A stretch of 53,284 nucleotides of DNA from Alphaproteobacteria bacterium. Its GTDB lineage: Bacteria > Pseudomonadota > Alphaproteobacteria > Rs-D84. Location: assembly GCA_017630405.1 (NCBI GenBank), contig JAGBVH010000019.1:1-53284 (forward strand), in the 5' to 3' direction. Position 1 is the first letter of the stretch. Each line of letters begins with the position of its first letter. The position numbers were made by a program, and so were the translations under genes. The notes beneath the pieces were generated by a model, which was given only the letters and a program-made list of their open reading frames with translations, was not told the origin of the DNA and did not search any database. Positions 24,743 through 34,475 of this stretch are shown here, piece by piece.

Positions 24743-25713
24743 TTTGGTTGCCTTTCTATTTTACCGACAGTCCAGCCTTCTACGCGCTGAATTGCTTTCA
24801 TCATTGCGTTTAATTCTGTGTCATTCAATGTGTTCATAACTCGGTTAACATCAAGACCGGTCCACTTTCTGATATTATTTGCATATGCTACTGGATTGTT
24901 GTTATCTGCCCATGGGGCGTATGTATGCATTGCTTGGATGATTGTTTTGTTGTTATAGGTCTTTCCACGAAGTAGTCGTTTCAGTGCCTGCCATCCGGTT
25001 GTTTCGTCTGGGAATATGGAAAAGCCCTTGTCGTCTTGACCGATGGCGCCACATTTTTTCATGAATTCTGTATATCTTATATTGCCTGGGTTATTATTAA
25101 GCCACGCGCGTGTACCTTTTTTGCCGTTTCTTTTTTTGATTTGCTTTGAACCATCTGGCATTTCATACACGATTACGCGATTGGAATAGTACGCATTTGT
25201 AGCCCCAGAAATCCAATCTTTGTCCGAAATAGTGATTGTTCCGTTTGGAGTGCGTGTGGTCCCAGAAGTAGTATCAGCCCAAGAATCTACGAAGTCAAAC
25301 TCTTCGTATGCTTCTTCGCCGGTATATCCGTTTTCGTCCAAGAATTTATTTATATCTTCAACTGGTATGGTAATCGTCTTACACGCCTTGGCGAACAAAT
25401 CTTCTCCCCATATGTAATTAATAATAGGTTTTACCGCACTAAATATACAAAATATAAGAAAAAGATTTCGAAAGTTTTTTGATACAACCTCCAATGTGCC
25501 ATTTTTGGGATCACGGATTGCAGCAATTCCCCATCCAAACAGCAGTATCGCAGTAATCAGCGTTGCAACAATCCATGCGTATTCAAGAAAGGTTTCAAAG
25601 GTTAGGGTAATGCACGAAGGATCTTTTAGAAAAATATTCACTTCATCCGCTGCCGGATTTTCAAATCTAAATCCACCGTTATAAAGCTTTTCTACAATTT
25701 CCAGATTGTTCAT
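24739..25713 (-). CDS. Membrane protein with C-terminal NPGN phage-type domain
   Basis: 324 residues. The N-terminal half has two membrane helices (about 44-64 and 87-105); the C-terminal half (about 205-320) carries RAWLNNNPGNIRY, GAIGQDDKGFSIFPDETTGW, a Tyr-Ala-Pro (TYAPWADNNNP) segment and a terminal VEGW. This NPGN/IFPD/YAP pattern is common in phage virion-associated proteins that are thought to act on peptidoglycan. It is middle gene of a three-gene operon, 3 nt after the acidic protein and overlapping the GADC gene. The domain recurs in the 35045-35650 gene. Catalysis on murein is an inference. Confidence 0.68.
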   Translation of the reverse strand: MNNLEIVEKLYNGGFRFENPAADEVNIFLKDPSCITLTFETFLEYAWIVATLITAILLFGWGIAAIRDPKNGTLEVVSKNFRNLFLIFCIFSAVKPIINYIWGEDLFAKACKTITIPVEDINKFLDENGYTGEEAYEEFDFVDSWADTTSGTTRTPNGTITISDKDWISGATNAYYSNRVIVYEMPDGSKQIKKRNGKKGTRAWLNNNPGNIRYTEFMKKCGAIGQDDKGFSIFPDETTGWQALKRLLRGKTYNNKTIIQAMHTYAPWADNNNPVAYANNIRKWTGLDVNRVMNTLNDTELNAMMKAIQRVEGWTVGKIERQPK

Positions 25714-25716
25714 AGA

Positions 25717-26694
25717 TTATTTTTTCCCTGCTGCGGTTGTAAAGAATCCTGGGATTGAAAATTCTTCATCGTTTGCTGCGATTCCTGCCCAACCAAACAA
25801 ATCGCCCATCAGACCATTGTCATCGCGTTTCATTTTCTTAAATGGCAGGATGTTTTTTAATTTGCCAATTTTACCTTGAGTTTCACTCTTTTTGCTGACT
25901 GGGATTTTGTCTTGGTTTTCTGCGAATTCTGTGGCCAATTGCGCCAATGTTGCATCGGTTGCATCGTCAAAATCCATTGGAAAGTCGTCTGCGTCTTCTG
26001 CTGGTTCCTCGACCATATTTGTTTCATGGTCTTCACGCAAAGGTGTCATGCTTTCCAACAATTGTTCCAAAGTTTTTTCCATTGGTGCCACAGGTTCTTC
26101 GTCATCAACAATATCGTCAACGGATACAGTCTGTGTTTCTGTATCTTGTTCAGGCATTTTAACAACTTCTTCTTCGATTGCTTCTTCTGTCACGATTTCT
26201 TCTGTGACAGGTTCGTCGATTATTTCATCAGCGGCTGGTTCATCAACTTGTTCTTGAACTATTTCTTCGGCTACTTCTTCTTCGATTACTGGTTCTGCCA
26301 CAACAGGTTCTTTGGCAGCCAATACGGATAAAATTGGAATAGGGGCCTCTTCTTGTTCTGTGATTTCTTCTTTGGCTGGATTTACGATGGTTTCCGGCTC
26401 GTCAGTCGCTATAATAATTTCTTCTTGAATTTGTGGGGGTTGGTCAATGATAGTGTTTTCTGATTGTGATATTTCTGGTTCAGTTTCTGCGATTTCTGGT
26501 TCGGATGCCACTACATTTTGGGCTGCTGTCTGATTCGGAGTGATAGTTAATGCGCTGTCACAGTCCACCGGTACCCCAAACAATATGGTATTTTTATCCA
26601 AACCTAATGTGTTTCGTACTTCTTCAAAAGCGGCACGAATTTCAGTCATATCAAACACTTCGCTGCCAGAAATATAGATAATTTTAGTATTCAT
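25717..26694 (-). CDS. Acidic low-complexity protein, unknown function
   Basis: 325 residues from the ATG at 26694 (MNTKIIYISGSEVFD), preferred over the upstream TTG-like start. The first 50 residues form a compact-looking domain. Then about 200 residues of Glu/Val/Ile/Pro-rich repeats (EEIVTEEA, EEEVAEEIV, EEPVAP) suggest a disordered acidic region, and a C-terminal section has KKSETQGKIGKLKNILPFKK and a Gly/Phe-rich end. No signal peptide. First gene of the operon with the NPGN and GADC genes. I do not recognise a family. Confidence 0.6.
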   Translation of the reverse strand: MNTKIIYISGSEVFDMTEIRAAFEEVRNTLGLDKNTILFGVPVDCDSALTITPNQTAAQNVVASEPEIAETEPEISQSENTIIDQPPQIQEEIIIATDEPETIVNPAKEEITEQEEAPIPILSVLAAKEPVVAEPVIEEEVAEEIVQEQVDEPAADEIIDEPVTEEIVTEEAIEEEVVKMPEQDTETQTVSVDDIVDDEEPVAPMEKTLEQLLESMTPLREDHETNMVEEPAEDADDFPMDFDDATDATLAQLATEFAENQDKIPVSKKSETQGKIGKLKNILPFKKMKRDDNGLMGDLFGWAGIAANDEEFSIPGFFTTAAGKK

Positions 26695-26723
26695 AGAAAA
26701 CAACTCCCACAATTCATGACCGC

Positions 26724-26732
26724 ATTATATCA
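26724..26732 (-). promoter_or_regulatory. Extended -10 promoter of the acidic/NPGN/GADC operon
   Basis: TGATATAAT on the minus strand, 30 nt upstream of the start. Confidence 0.5.
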
Positions 26733-26777
26733 CATTTTGGGGTTGAACGCATATAAAAAATATCTTAAACTGAAAAT

Positions 26778-26990
26778 ATGGCAGATATAAAACAACAAAT
26801 TTTCCAAGAACTGAAAAATTTAGAAGAGGCGGCGGCCCATTTGCGCGGCGCGGCAATCAACGCGGGCAAGCAAACGGATCTAGAGGTGGCAATCCTGACC
26901 GAACAGGTCAAAGGACTGCGTGAAAAAAACAACCGCGCCACAGAAATGATAGATAAATCCATATCAATACTAAAGAAGTTAAAGAAATGA
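26778..26990 (+). CDS. DUF4164-like coiled-coil protein upstream of zapA
   Basis: 70 residues forming one long coiled coil (EELKNLEEAAAHLRGAA, LREKNNRATEMIDKSI). Overlaps zapA by ATGA. In alphaproteobacteria a short coiled-coil DUF4164 protein commonly stands here; a ZapB-like role at the division ring is plausible but unproven. Starts 6 nt after GAAAATATGG; the ATG is the only good candidate. Confidence 0.7.
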   Translation: MADIKQQIFQELKNLEEAAAHLRGAAINAGKQTDLEVAILTEQVKGLREKNNRATEMIDKSISILKKLKK

Positions 26991-27265
26991 GTGTCGTTTC
27001 CATACCTATTGTAAACAAAAATTATCCTATGGGCTGTGAAGACGGTCAGGAAATGCGTCTGATTGAGCTGGGCAAGTTGGTTGATGCCCGCGCGCGTGAT
27101 ATTCTTGATAAAATAGGACCTTTGCCGGAAAGCTCGCTGTTGGCGACATTGTGTATAGTTCTTGCGGACGAAGTACATAATCGTCCGGCCCCCAGTGTGA
27201 CCGAAGCGGACCTAAAGGAAATATTGGCGCGTATTCGCGAAATCAAGCACAAGATTGCACAGTAA
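26987..27265 (+). CDS. zapA: Cell division protein ZapA
   Basis: FtsZ-ring-associated protein that bundles FtsZ filaments. 92 residues with the typical N-terminal strand SVVSIPIVNKNYPMGCEDGQE, then helix MRLIELGKLVDARARDIL and a C-terminal coiled coil. The start overlaps the stop of the upstream coiled-coil gene. A terminator follows. Confidence 0.9.
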   Translation: MSVVSIPIVNKNYPMGCEDGQEMRLIELGKLVDARARDILDKIGPLPESSLLATLCIVLADEVHNRPAPSVTEADLKEILARIREIKHKIAQ

Positions 27266-27269
27266 AAAT

Positions 27270-27288
27270 ATCCCGCTATAAACGGGAT
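27270..27288 (+). terminator. Terminator after zapA
   Basis: ATCCCG/CGGGAT around a 7-nt loop, then seven T. Confidence 0.75.
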
Positions 27289-27335
27289 TTTTTTCTGTTG
27301 TTATTTTTTCTCAAATGTTCTAAATTTTGATTGCT

Positions 27336-29567
27336 ATGAGTAAAGAAATTATCGAAAACATTGATTCACAACAGTTATCAGACGCGTTGTCTGAACGTTA
27401 TTTGTCCTATGCGGTCAGCACGATTGTATCGCGCGCATTGCCTGATGTTCGTGACGGGTTAAAGCCTGTGCATCGCCGAATTTTGTATTCTATGTTGCGT
27501 CAAAAGCTGGCGCCAAATGCCGCTTTTCGCAAATGTGCAACGGTTGTTGGTGATGTGTTGGGTCACTATCACCCGCATGGTGACAGTTCGGTTTACGATG
27601 CGATGGTTCGTTTGGCACAGGATTTCTCGGTTCGTTATCCATTGATTGATGGTCAGGGTAACTTTGGAAATATTGACGGCGACCCCCAGGCGGCATATCG
27701 ATACACAGAATCCAAAATGACCGAAGCTGCCATGTTAATTATGGAAGGTCTGGACGAAGACAGTGTTGACATGATGCCGAACTTTGATGGTACGACATTG
27801 GAACCAACTGTTATGCCGGGGGCGTTTCCTAATTTGCTGGCAAATGGCGGTATGGGGATTGCGGTTGGTATGGCAACAAATATTCCGACTCACAACGTGG
27901 CCGAGGTTTGTGATGCCCTTAATCTGGTTGTGGATAAACCGGATGCTACCACCACGCAAATTATGAAGAAATTGGTTGGGCCTGATTTCCCAACTGGTGG
28001 TATTTTAATCGACAGCTTTGAAACTATTGTCAAGAATTATGAAACAGGCCGCGGCGCATTTCGTATTCGCGCCCGCTGGGAAATAGAAAATCTGGAACGT
28101 GGTGGCTGGCAGGTTGTTATATCTGAAATCCCATATGGAATTGTAAAGTCCAAATTGGTTGAACAGATTGCCGCATTAATTGATGCCAAGAAGTTGCCGC
28201 TGGTTGACGATATTATCGATGAATCCACAACGGATGTTCGTATTGTTATAACGCCAAAGTCGCGCAATATCCCTGCGGATAAAATGATGGCGCATTTGTT
28301 CGCGATGACCGACCTTGAATACCGCTTTAACATGAACTTTAATGTTATTGATTCCAAGGGTGCGCCACGTGTAATGCCAATTGGCGATGTTTTGCGTGAA
28401 TTTGTCGCGCACCAGAAGTCTGTTCTGTGTCGCCGCACGAATTGGCGTCTGGCCAATATCGCCCGCCGTTTGGAAATATTGGGCGGTTTGTTGGTGGTTT
28501 ACCTGAATTTGGACAGGGTTATCGAAATTATCCGTAATGAAGACGATGCCAAGGCTGTGTTGATTGCTGAATTTAATCTGACAGAAATTCAGGTCGAGGC
28601 AATTCTGAACACGCGTCTGCGTTCTTTGCGCAAACTAGAAGAAATGGAAATCAAGCGTGAAGATGCGGCTCTGCGTGAAGAGCAGGCAAAGTTGCAGGCT
28701 TTGTTGGCCAGCGAAGATGCCCAGAACGAACAGTTAAAGGCTTGGTTTAACGATATTAAAAAGACATACGATAAAAAGACTAAATTGGGTCGTCGTCGCA
28801 CAACTTGGGCGGAACAGACCGAAGAAATTGTCGTTAATGCTGATGAATTTATTGAAAAAGAACCTTTGACAATTATCTTGTCTGCGATGGGCTGGATAAG
28901 GGCGGCCAAGGGTCATCTGGATTTGAACTCGCTGGATGTTAAATTCAAAGAGGGCGACGAACTGCATTCGGCATTTCACGCGATGTCTACGGACAAGATT
29001 AATCTGTTCACCGCATCTGGGAAAATGTTTACATTGGCGGCAAACGAATTACCATCCGCGCGTGGGTTTGGTGAATCTGTGCGTATGATGGCGGATATTG
29101 GTGCGGACGAGGATATTGTGCGTGCATTTGTGTTGGATATGAATGCCAAATATTTGCTGGTGTCGCGTCATGGTAATGGATTTATTATTTCTGGTGATGC
29201 GTGTCTGGCCCAGACCAAGAACGGGAAACAGGTTATGAATACGGAACCTAAGAATCCTGCGCATATGTGTGTGGCGGTGACGGGTGATACTGTTGCGATG
29301 TCTGGTTCTAATGACAAACTGTTGATATTTGCCACATCGGAAATTCCACAAATGTCCCGCGGCAAGGGTGTGATATTACAAAAGTATAATGCGGAACGCA
29401 CATATGTTTTGGATATTATGTTCTTTGATGCGGCGGATGGGTTTGGTTGGACAACGGGGCGTGGAACGACCAAGTTGGCAGATTGGCAGCCTTGGCTTGC
29501 CAAGCGTGCATCCCAGGGACGTACAATTCCGGTTGGATTCCCGCGCAGTGGTAAATTTGGGAAATGA
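27336..29567 (+). CDS. parC: DNA topoisomerase IV subunit A
   Basis: Decatenates daughter chromosomes. 743 residues; N-terminal breakage-reunion core [21 protein letters not shown] (catalytic Tyr in QAAYRYTES, about residue 120), then [22 protein letters not shown]. The quinolone-resistance region keeps Ser and Asp at the two usual positions. The C-terminus is the short ParC type without the GyrA box. The ATG at 27336 is chosen over a TTG 9 nt upstream; its ribosome site is weak. Monocistronic with strong terminator. Confidence 0.93.
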   Translation: MSKEIIENIDSQQLSDALSERYLSYAVSTIVSRALPDVRDGLKPVHRRILYSMLRQKLAPNAAFRKCATVVGDVLGHYHPHGDSSVYDAMVRLAQDFSVRYPLIDGQGNFGNIDGDPQAAYRYTESKMTEAAMLIMEGLDEDSVDMMPNFDGTTLEPTVMPGAFPNLLANGGMGIAVGMATNIPTHNVAEVCDALNLVVDKPDATTTQIMKKLVGPDFPTGGILIDSFETIVKNYETGRGAFRIRARWEIENLERGGWQVVISEIPYGIVKSKLVEQIAALIDAKKLPLVDDIIDESTTDVRIVITPKSRNIPADKMMAHLFAMTDLEYRFNMNFNVIDSKGAPRVMPIGDVLREFVAHQKSVLCRRTNWRLANIARRLEILGGLLVVYLNLDRVIEIIRNEDDAKAVLIAEFNLTEIQVEAILNTRLRSLRKLEEMEIKREDAALREEQAKLQALLASEDAQNEQLKAWFNDIKKTYDKKTKLGRRRTTWAEQTEEIVVNADEFIEKEPLTIILSAMGWIRAAKGHLDLNSLDVKFKEGDELHSAFHAMSTDKINLFTASGKMFTLAANELPSARGFGESVRMMADIGADEDIVRAFVLDMNAKYLLVSRHGNGFIISGDACLAQTKNGKQVMNTEPKNPAHMCVAVTGDTVAMSGSNDKLLIFATSEIPQMSRGKGVILQKYNAERTYVLDIMFFDAADGFGWTTGRGTTKLADWQPWLAKRASQGRTIPVGFPRSGKFGK

Positions 29568-29569
29568 TA

Positions 29570-29590
29570 ACACGGGGCAAATCCCCGTGT
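29570..29590 (+). terminator. Terminator after parC
   Basis: ACACGGGG/CCCCGTGT with loop CAAAT, T run follows. Confidence 0.85.
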
Positions 29591-29622
29591 TTTTTTCTTT
29601 ATGTAATCGGAAAATAAAAAAG

Positions 29623-29638
29623 ACCCGCAATTGCGGGC
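29623..29638 (-). terminator. Terminator after rpmG
   Basis: Palindrome ACCCGCAATTGCGGGC with T run on the minus strand. Confidence 0.7.
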
Positions 29639-29656
29639 CTGAAACCATCGCTAAAA

Positions 29657-29836
29657 TTAATGAGGCATTTTAGCTTCTGTAAATACGACATGCTTACGCA
29701 ATTTTGGATCGTATTTGCGGAATTTCATTTTGCCGGCTGTGTTTTCCGACTTAGTATTTTTTGTTGTTGTATAGAAGAAGCCAGTTTCTTTGTTTTCCAG
29801 CTTTACAACTTCTTTGCTGCCTTTTTTAGATGCCAT
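29657..29836 (-). CDS. rpmG: 50S ribosomal protein L33
   Basis: 59 residues, MASKKGSKEVVKLENKETGFFYTTTKN then KMKFRKYDP, PKLRKHVVF, the standard L33 order, of the Cys-free form. A GAAGGTG-type ribosome site precedes the ATG at 29836. Sits alone between parC and tRNA-Leu. Confidence 0.96.
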   Translation of the reverse strand: MASKKGSKEVVKLENKETGFFYTTTKNTKSENTAGKMKFRKYDPKLRKHVVFTEAKMPH

Positions 29837-29920
29837 TTTTATTCACCTTCTAATTATTCTGTGCCCGATTGTAAGGCATAACTTACAAAAAAGCAAGTCT
29901 TTTTTACACTTTTTTATATT

Positions 29921-30005
<85 letters not shown>

Positions 30006-30011
30006 GTGTTC

Positions 30012-30131
30012 TTAATATACTGGGTAATTGCGCGGGAACGATGGGTCCGGACGGCTTAGTTCGGATTTTACACCGCATCCTGTCAATAACAGTACTGATA
30101 TTGTCATAAAAAATACGAACAACCTTTTCAT
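30012..30131 (-). CDS. LptM/YifL-like small lipoprotein
   Basis: 39 residues: hydrophobic signal with lipobox LLTGC (Cys 19) and then CGVKSELSRPDPSFPRNYP. The Cys-Gly-x-K-x-x-L-x-x-P pattern resembles LptM (YifL), which helps LptDE oxidation and assembly. Promoter TTGACA-18-TATAAT ends 7 nt before the ATG, so the message should be leaderless. Too small for routine gene calls. Substrate of Lgt. Confidence 0.72.
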   Translation of the reverse strand: MKRLFVFFMTISVLLLTGCGVKSELSRPDPSFPRNYPVY

Positions 30132-30138
30132 GCCTGTG

Positions 30139-30168
30139 ATTATACTGTGGAAACTTGTGTCTTGTCAA
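30139..30168 (-). promoter_or_regulatory. Consensus promoter of the LptM-like gene
   Basis: On the minus strand TTGACA (30163-30168), 18-bp spacer, TATAAT (30139-30144), 7 nt before the start codon. Confidence 0.75.
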
Positions 30169-30192
30169 ACGATTTACTGAATTAAAAAAATA

Positions 30193-30201
30193 TGATATAA
30201 T
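30193..30201 (+). promoter_or_regulatory. Extended -10 promoter of the MFS gene
   Basis: TGATATAAT with TTTACT at about 17 bp; start codon at 30229 with AGGGGGGG between. Confidence 0.55.
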
Positions 30202-30228
30202 ACCCATTTACAGGGGGGGATTTTTTAT

Positions 30229-31425
30229 ATGTCGTTTTCAAAAATGTCACGCGATTTAAAGTTGCTGATAGTTTTTTCAGGGTTGAGAAATATCACAGAG
30301 CTATTTCTAGGCGCATTTATGGTGTCTTTTTTGATGCAGGTGTCAACAAATCAGATTATTTCTGTGTCCACATATAAGTTATTTGAATATGTTGCGACTA
30401 CATTGGTTTTCTTTTTGTTTGCGGGTTGGTGTAAACGTCGTGATAAAGTAAATGTGTTGCGCTTGTCTGTATTGCCAAAGATTGTTTTATTGCTATCAAT
30501 TATTTTGTTGGGTAATGGGGTGGCGCAGCATGTATTGGTGCTTGGATTATTATATGGTTTCAGTGCTGGTATGTATTATTTGCCAAGCAATTCTATGACG
30601 GGCGAAAAAGTGCCATCAAACCTTATGGGGTATTTTATGGGAACGCAAAATGCGGTTAATTATACCGCAAAAATTGTTTTTCCAGTTGTGTTGGGGTATT
30701 TTATTGATACGGGCTCGTATGTTTCTGTGTCCTATGTTTTATTGGGGTTGTCGATATTGGAATTAGGGCTGATGATGTTGCTGACTCCATCGCGGCATCG
30801 TAGTAAAAATCCAGTTGATTATGGTGGATTTATCCGCTGTGCATTTCGATTCCCTGTTATTAAAAAATTGTTCAAGATGGAATTGATGCGCGGCTTTGGG
30901 AATGGATTGTTAACATCTGTGATAACTATGTACACGATTTATATGTTTAAAACCGATTTAAAGCTTGGGTTTTTTACAACGTTCTTTTCTTTGTGTTCTG
31001 TATTTTCTACTTGGTGTATGGGGCGTTTTTGTCATCAACGCAGATATCCGATTGTTGTTTCTGTGTGTATGTTGCTTACAATGTTCGGTATATCGTTATT
31101 TGTGTGGCATACAACACCGATTACCTTTTTGATTTATAATTTTGTGTATGCGACAGCAATTGTCGTTATGGATCAAATATGCAAAGTTAATATGTTCAAA
31201 TTGTCTAAGTCCAAGTGCGTGACGAATAACCATAAAACAGAATTTTTCGTGTTGCGTGATTTTACTTTGTTTATCGGACGCTGGGTTGGGTGTGTTGGAT
31301 TGATGTATCTGGGGGTGTTTGGCGATTATGGCTGGCTGCGCTGGTACCTTGTGTTTATCACAATGACGATACTGCTGTCGGGATATATGGCCATTCGTAT
31401 AATGTTGCCAAAACGCAAAAGATAA
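30229..31425 (+). CDS. MFS-type membrane transporter, substrate unknown
   Basis: 398 residues with about 11-12 membrane helices in two halves separated by a basic loop (LTPSRHRSKNP, about residue 185). The first cytoplasmic loop has WCKRRDKVN, an A-motif-like basic turn, and YLPSNSMTGEKVPS is in the middle of the N-half. This fits the major facilitator superfamily, YitG/MdtG-like or host-associated permease types. The ribosome site is a G-run (30212-30219). Terminator follows. Substrate cannot be inferred. Confidence 0.78.
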   Translation: MSFSKMSRDLKLLIVFSGLRNITELFLGAFMVSFLMQVSTNQIISVSTYKLFEYVATTLVFFLFAGWCKRRDKVNVLRLSVLPKIVLLLSIILLGNGVAQHVLVLGLLYGFSAGMYYLPSNSMTGEKVPSNLMGYFMGTQNAVNYTAKIVFPVVLGYFIDTGSYVSVSYVLLGLSILELGLMMLLTPSRHRSKNPVDYGGFIRCAFRFPVIKKLFKMELMRGFGNGLLTSVITMYTIYMFKTDLKLGFFTTFFSLCSVFSTWCMGRFCHQRRYPIVVSVCMLLTMFGISLFVWHTTPITFLIYNFVYATAIVVMDQICKVNMFKLSKSKCVTNNHKTEFFVLRDFTLFIGRWVGCVGLMYLGVFGDYGWLRWYLVFITMTILLSGYMAIRIMLPKRKR

Positions 31426-31446
31426 TCGCCCGAAACGGGCGATTAT
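31422..31446. terminator. Bidirectional terminator
   Basis: ATAATCGCCCG/CGGGCGATTAT around loop AAA. Confidence 0.85.
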
Positions 31447-31914
31447 TTATTTTTCCAATTGTCTTAACTTATAGACGATATTAAATAATTGAACATTGTT
31501 GTTGATAGGTTCAATTTCACCGCTTTTACGCTTTTTTGCCAAATCAATCAATTTAAAGAACTCATATGATTTAGCGCGTGTAAATGCCTTGGTAATTTTA
31601 GATGAATCTTTCACGCCTGCCTTGCCAACGCTGTGACGTGTCTGCGCCAAGAACAAAGTCTTATCAGCAGATGTAAGGGTGATTCTGCCCAACTTATAAT
31701 CCACTTCCCAGTCGCGAACGCCTGATGTTGGTCTGATAACCTGACCGACTGGCTGTACAATTGTCAGAGTGTACTGCGCGATATGTGGGATGTTTTTTGT
31801 GAATTTGTATTCGATAAACAGTTCTTTTTCTGTGACTGTCATTTCGACACCGCGATCCATAATAAATGTTTCGGCGATATCGTAAATCTGTGAAATTCTG
31901 TACATAGGTGTCAT
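31447..31914 (-). CDS. Conserved-looking protein, unknown function
   Basis: 155 residues from MTPMYRISQ, with AAAGGA 8 nt upstream. Beta-rich N-terminal half (MTVTEKELFIEYKF, YTLTIVQPVGQVIRPTSG, WEVDYKLGRITL) then a charged helical C-terminus (KAFTRAKSYEFFKLIDLAKKRKSG). No signal peptide or known motif. Monocistronic. Confidence 0.6.
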   Translation of the reverse strand: MTPMYRISQIYDIAETFIMDRGVEMTVTEKELFIEYKFTKNIPHIAQYTLTIVQPVGQVIRPTSGVRDWEVDYKLGRITLTSADKTLFLAQTRHSVGKAGVKDSSKITKAFTRAKSYEFFKLIDLAKKRKSGEIEPINNNVQLFNIVYKLRQLEK

Positions 31915-32061
31915 TGTATTTATCCTTTATTTCTGCTTAATATAATACAAAAAAATAATAATTGTCAATAGTTGTTATGCGTTTTTCAAACTGTTGACCT
32001 GCGCAATTGATTGTTAATTAGTATTTTTTGTGGTAAAATTTATCAAGAAAGGGGTGGTGAA

Positions 32062-33582
32062 GTGGCGGATAAAGCAAATACGGAACAAGTTTTTAAGCAA
32101 ATAAAAAAGCAAAATGGTGAAAAGTTTGCTCAGGTTATCAGGGGCGACAGAACGCATGATGGCAGTTTGCTAGAGGTGCCTAATATAGTACATATACTGG
32201 AATTTGCTGGTCGCGATGAAATCGATGCGATACAAATACGCAGAGTTATTCAGGAAATATATATCGAGCACAAAGACGACCAATATTTTACAACAAAATC
32301 CCCGTTGGAATTGTTGTCCGAAGCAGGGTATGATGCATTTGTTGTGAAAAACGAGGAACAAAAAAATTCTATAATAAAGTATTATCGACCAGGCGAAGAA
32401 ATATGTACTTTTAAGGATCCTCAACGCCATATAAAGAATTACATAATTCATGCGGTAAAACGTGGCGCGGATAAAATACAGCCGTCTGCCATGCCAAGGC
32501 GCGAAGATGAATATGGAACATCGGTTATATCAATTCAAATTGCGAAAACCGGCGGTTATTTATCAATCAAAAATCGCTATAATCACACAATAAGTGACCC
32601 GGATGCCACCTTCGACAATAACCCGGATAACATTATCCCCGGTCTGACAATGGCGTTACAGAGATATTTTGGTGTCGAGTTTAATGCTACTAAAACTCCG
32701 TTGCCAGAAAAATACCGAATGCTTCATGATCAAATTGTACAATATCACTATGAAATAGATAACGTTTATTTTGGTCCGAATTATTATTTTTCTGGCAGTA
32801 CAATTACTAAACTAGACAGTGACTGTCAGATAATGATGGATTACATGATTTATGATACAAGGACAAAAGAAATATCGTCACCAATTGATGATGATGCGGT
32901 CAAAGTCTTTAAGACGGCATTTAACGGCCAGTCGGTGACAAGGACTACGAACAAATCAGATAAAACAACGGTCCTAAGCACGCCGAACGGAAACAGGGTG
33001 ACAATAAAGGACGGCAAAATAATTGAATTAAGTTTGCCACATGTCAAAAAGATTGGTAACAATTTCCTGCGTTTCAACGATTCTTTGCGGACAATGAATT
33101 TGGCAAGCGTCGAAACAATAGGGGAAAATTTTTTAAGCGCCAATAAAATATTGTCACAATTTAGGGCCCCAAAACTTCAACGCACAGAAAAAGATTTTTT
33201 GACTACTAATAAGGCGTTGAAAAAACTGGATTTGCCTGAATTGATAACAATGGGGCAATATTCTCTGGGGTGGAACGAGGGCTTTGAGTCTATAAGGGCG
33301 CCAAAGGCCACATATCTTGGACATCTTCCCCCTTTTCAGCCGAACTTGAAAGAATTTTATGCACCCAATTTGCCAGAAGGCAAGCTGGAAGATTTTGCGC
33401 GTAATAATTCTGATGTGGCGTTGGCAATAGCATTTCAGCGTGTGGATAAAGCAATGACGACAAGGTTTCAGGAGGCGCAGGAAAGACTAGAAAAAATGAT
33501 CCAAGAAGCGGCTGAAAGAATGAAGAAAAAATACTGCGAGGCATATGCAAACGTTGGACTGGATTGCCCAGAAAAAGAATAA
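32062..33582 (+). CDS. Leucine-rich-repeat (BspA-like) protein, unknown function
   Basis: 506 residues from the GTG at 32062 (VADKANT), set by AAAGGGG 7-8 nt upstream and a TGGTAAAAT promoter at about 32029-32037. The N-terminal 200 residues form a mixed domain with LSEAGYDAF and SIKNRYNHTISDPDA. Residues about 325-450 have LRR_5-like repeats of about 23 residues (I-x-x-L-x-L-P-x-V-x-x-I-G-x-x-F-L). The C-terminal 45 residues are a coiled coil ending in a Cys-containing tail. No signal peptide, so cytoplasmic unless exported by a specialised system. It begins the accessory region; an effector role is speculation. Confidence 0.65.
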   Translation: MADKANTEQVFKQIKKQNGEKFAQVIRGDRTHDGSLLEVPNIVHILEFAGRDEIDAIQIRRVIQEIYIEHKDDQYFTTKSPLELLSEAGYDAFVVKNEEQKNSIIKYYRPGEEICTFKDPQRHIKNYIIHAVKRGADKIQPSAMPRREDEYGTSVISIQIAKTGGYLSIKNRYNHTISDPDATFDNNPDNIIPGLTMALQRYFGVEFNATKTPLPEKYRMLHDQIVQYHYEIDNVYFGPNYYFSGSTITKLDSDCQIMMDYMIYDTRTKEISSPIDDDAVKVFKTAFNGQSVTRTTNKSDKTTVLSTPNGNRVTIKDGKIIELSLPHVKKIGNNFLRFNDSLRTMNLASVETIGENFLSANKILSQFRAPKLQRTEKDFLTTNKALKKLDLPELITMGQYSLGWNEGFESIRAPKATYLGHLPPFQPNLKEFYAPNLPEGKLEDFARNNSDVALAIAFQRVDKAMTTRFQEAQERLEKMIQEAAERMKKKYCEAYANVGLDCPEKE

Positions 33583-33723
33583 AAACAATTTGTATGATTT
33601 ATGTTTTATTTCGGTTTGCCATACAAAGTCACGGCATAGTGTGGCAGGCAAAATTCTATCCAAACCCTAGGTTTAGGAAATGATATAATCATCAAAATAG
33701 TACGAATTAACTATGCTGAAAAA
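33583..33723 (+). promoter_or_regulatory. Promoter region of the GAP-like membrane protein
   Basis: TGATATAAT (33681-33689) is preceded by GTGGCAGGCAAA (about 33640), a faint resemblance to the start of the R elements that follow. Confidence 0.4.
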
Positions 33724-34446
33724 ATGAAAAGTTTAATTATTACATTATTGGTGACCAGTTCTGTTGATAGCTTGAACCCTATTGGTATTACGCAACAGTT
33801 TATTTTGCAGGGGGGTGTAAAAAAGCCCAGACACATATGGTATTTTATTTTGACCACAGCGGTTGTTAACATATTGTTTGGGTATCTGGTTTATTATGGT
33901 GTGGTAAAGGTAGTTAGTGCTTTGTTGGCAGATTTGCTGGCGAAACACGCATCGACCGTTTTTATGTTCGAAATATTGTTTGGTATAGTTTTGCTTTTGT
34001 TCATCGTGTGGTGGTTGATTAAAAGAAATGTTGTAAAAAAGAAGAACAGACGAACAGGTGGTGGCAGCGGTTTGCTTACAAGAAACGCTCTAAAAACCAA
34101 GTTTAAGCATATAACGCCATTGACACTTATTTATATTGGGGTTCTTTCTACGGTTTCAGAACTGACCTCTGCGGCACCTTATTTTGTGTTTTTATCGGTT
34201 TTGGGCACATATCAGCTTTCATTTGGCATGTTGACCCTTGTGTTTATGCTTTATAACATCATATATATTGCGCCATTTGTACTTTTGTATGTGAGCTATC
34301 TTTTGTCCAAGAAGAGTTTTGATAAACTGTACGCTTTTTTCAGGAAAAACTGTGGTGCTCTTTTAGGTAATCTTGTGCCATTACTGTTCTTGCTTGTGGC
34401 GGGCTTTATGATTATAAATGGCTTTACGAATATGGTTGGCGCATAA
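33724..34446 (+). CDS. Multi-pass membrane protein, GAP/LysE-superfamily-like
   Basis: 240 residues, about six membrane helices with a basic mid loop (KRNVVKKKNRRTGGGSG, about 99-115). The opening SSVDSLNPIGITQQFILQGG is like the Asn-Pro motif of the GAP/Sap and LysE transporter superfamily, and TSAAPYFVFLS in the second half is its symmetry-related counterpart. Possible small-molecule or lipid exporter. Lacks a good ribosome site; ATG at 33724 follows TGATATAAT by 34 nt. A hairpin and then element R1 follow the stop. Confidence 0.62.
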   Translation: MKSLIITLLVTSSVDSLNPIGITQQFILQGGVKKPRHIWYFILTTAVVNILFGYLVYYGVVKVVSALLADLLAKHASTVFMFEILFGIVLLLFIVWWLIKRNVVKKKNRRTGGGSGLLTRNALKTKFKHITPLTLIYIGVLSTVSELTSAAPYFVFLSVLGTYQLSFGMLTLVFMLYNIIYIAPFVLLYVSYLLSKKSFDKLYAFFRKNCGALLGNLVPLLFLLVAGFMIINGFTNMVGA

Positions 34447-34475
34447 AAAAACAAAACAGCATTTTGCGGTTTTTA

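Noticed and set aside
25876-26331. Plus-strand ORFs of 151 and 121 codons opposite the acidic protein
   Set aside because: Reverse complements of Glu-rich codons give Phe- or Ser-rich sense-free sequence; no start signals.
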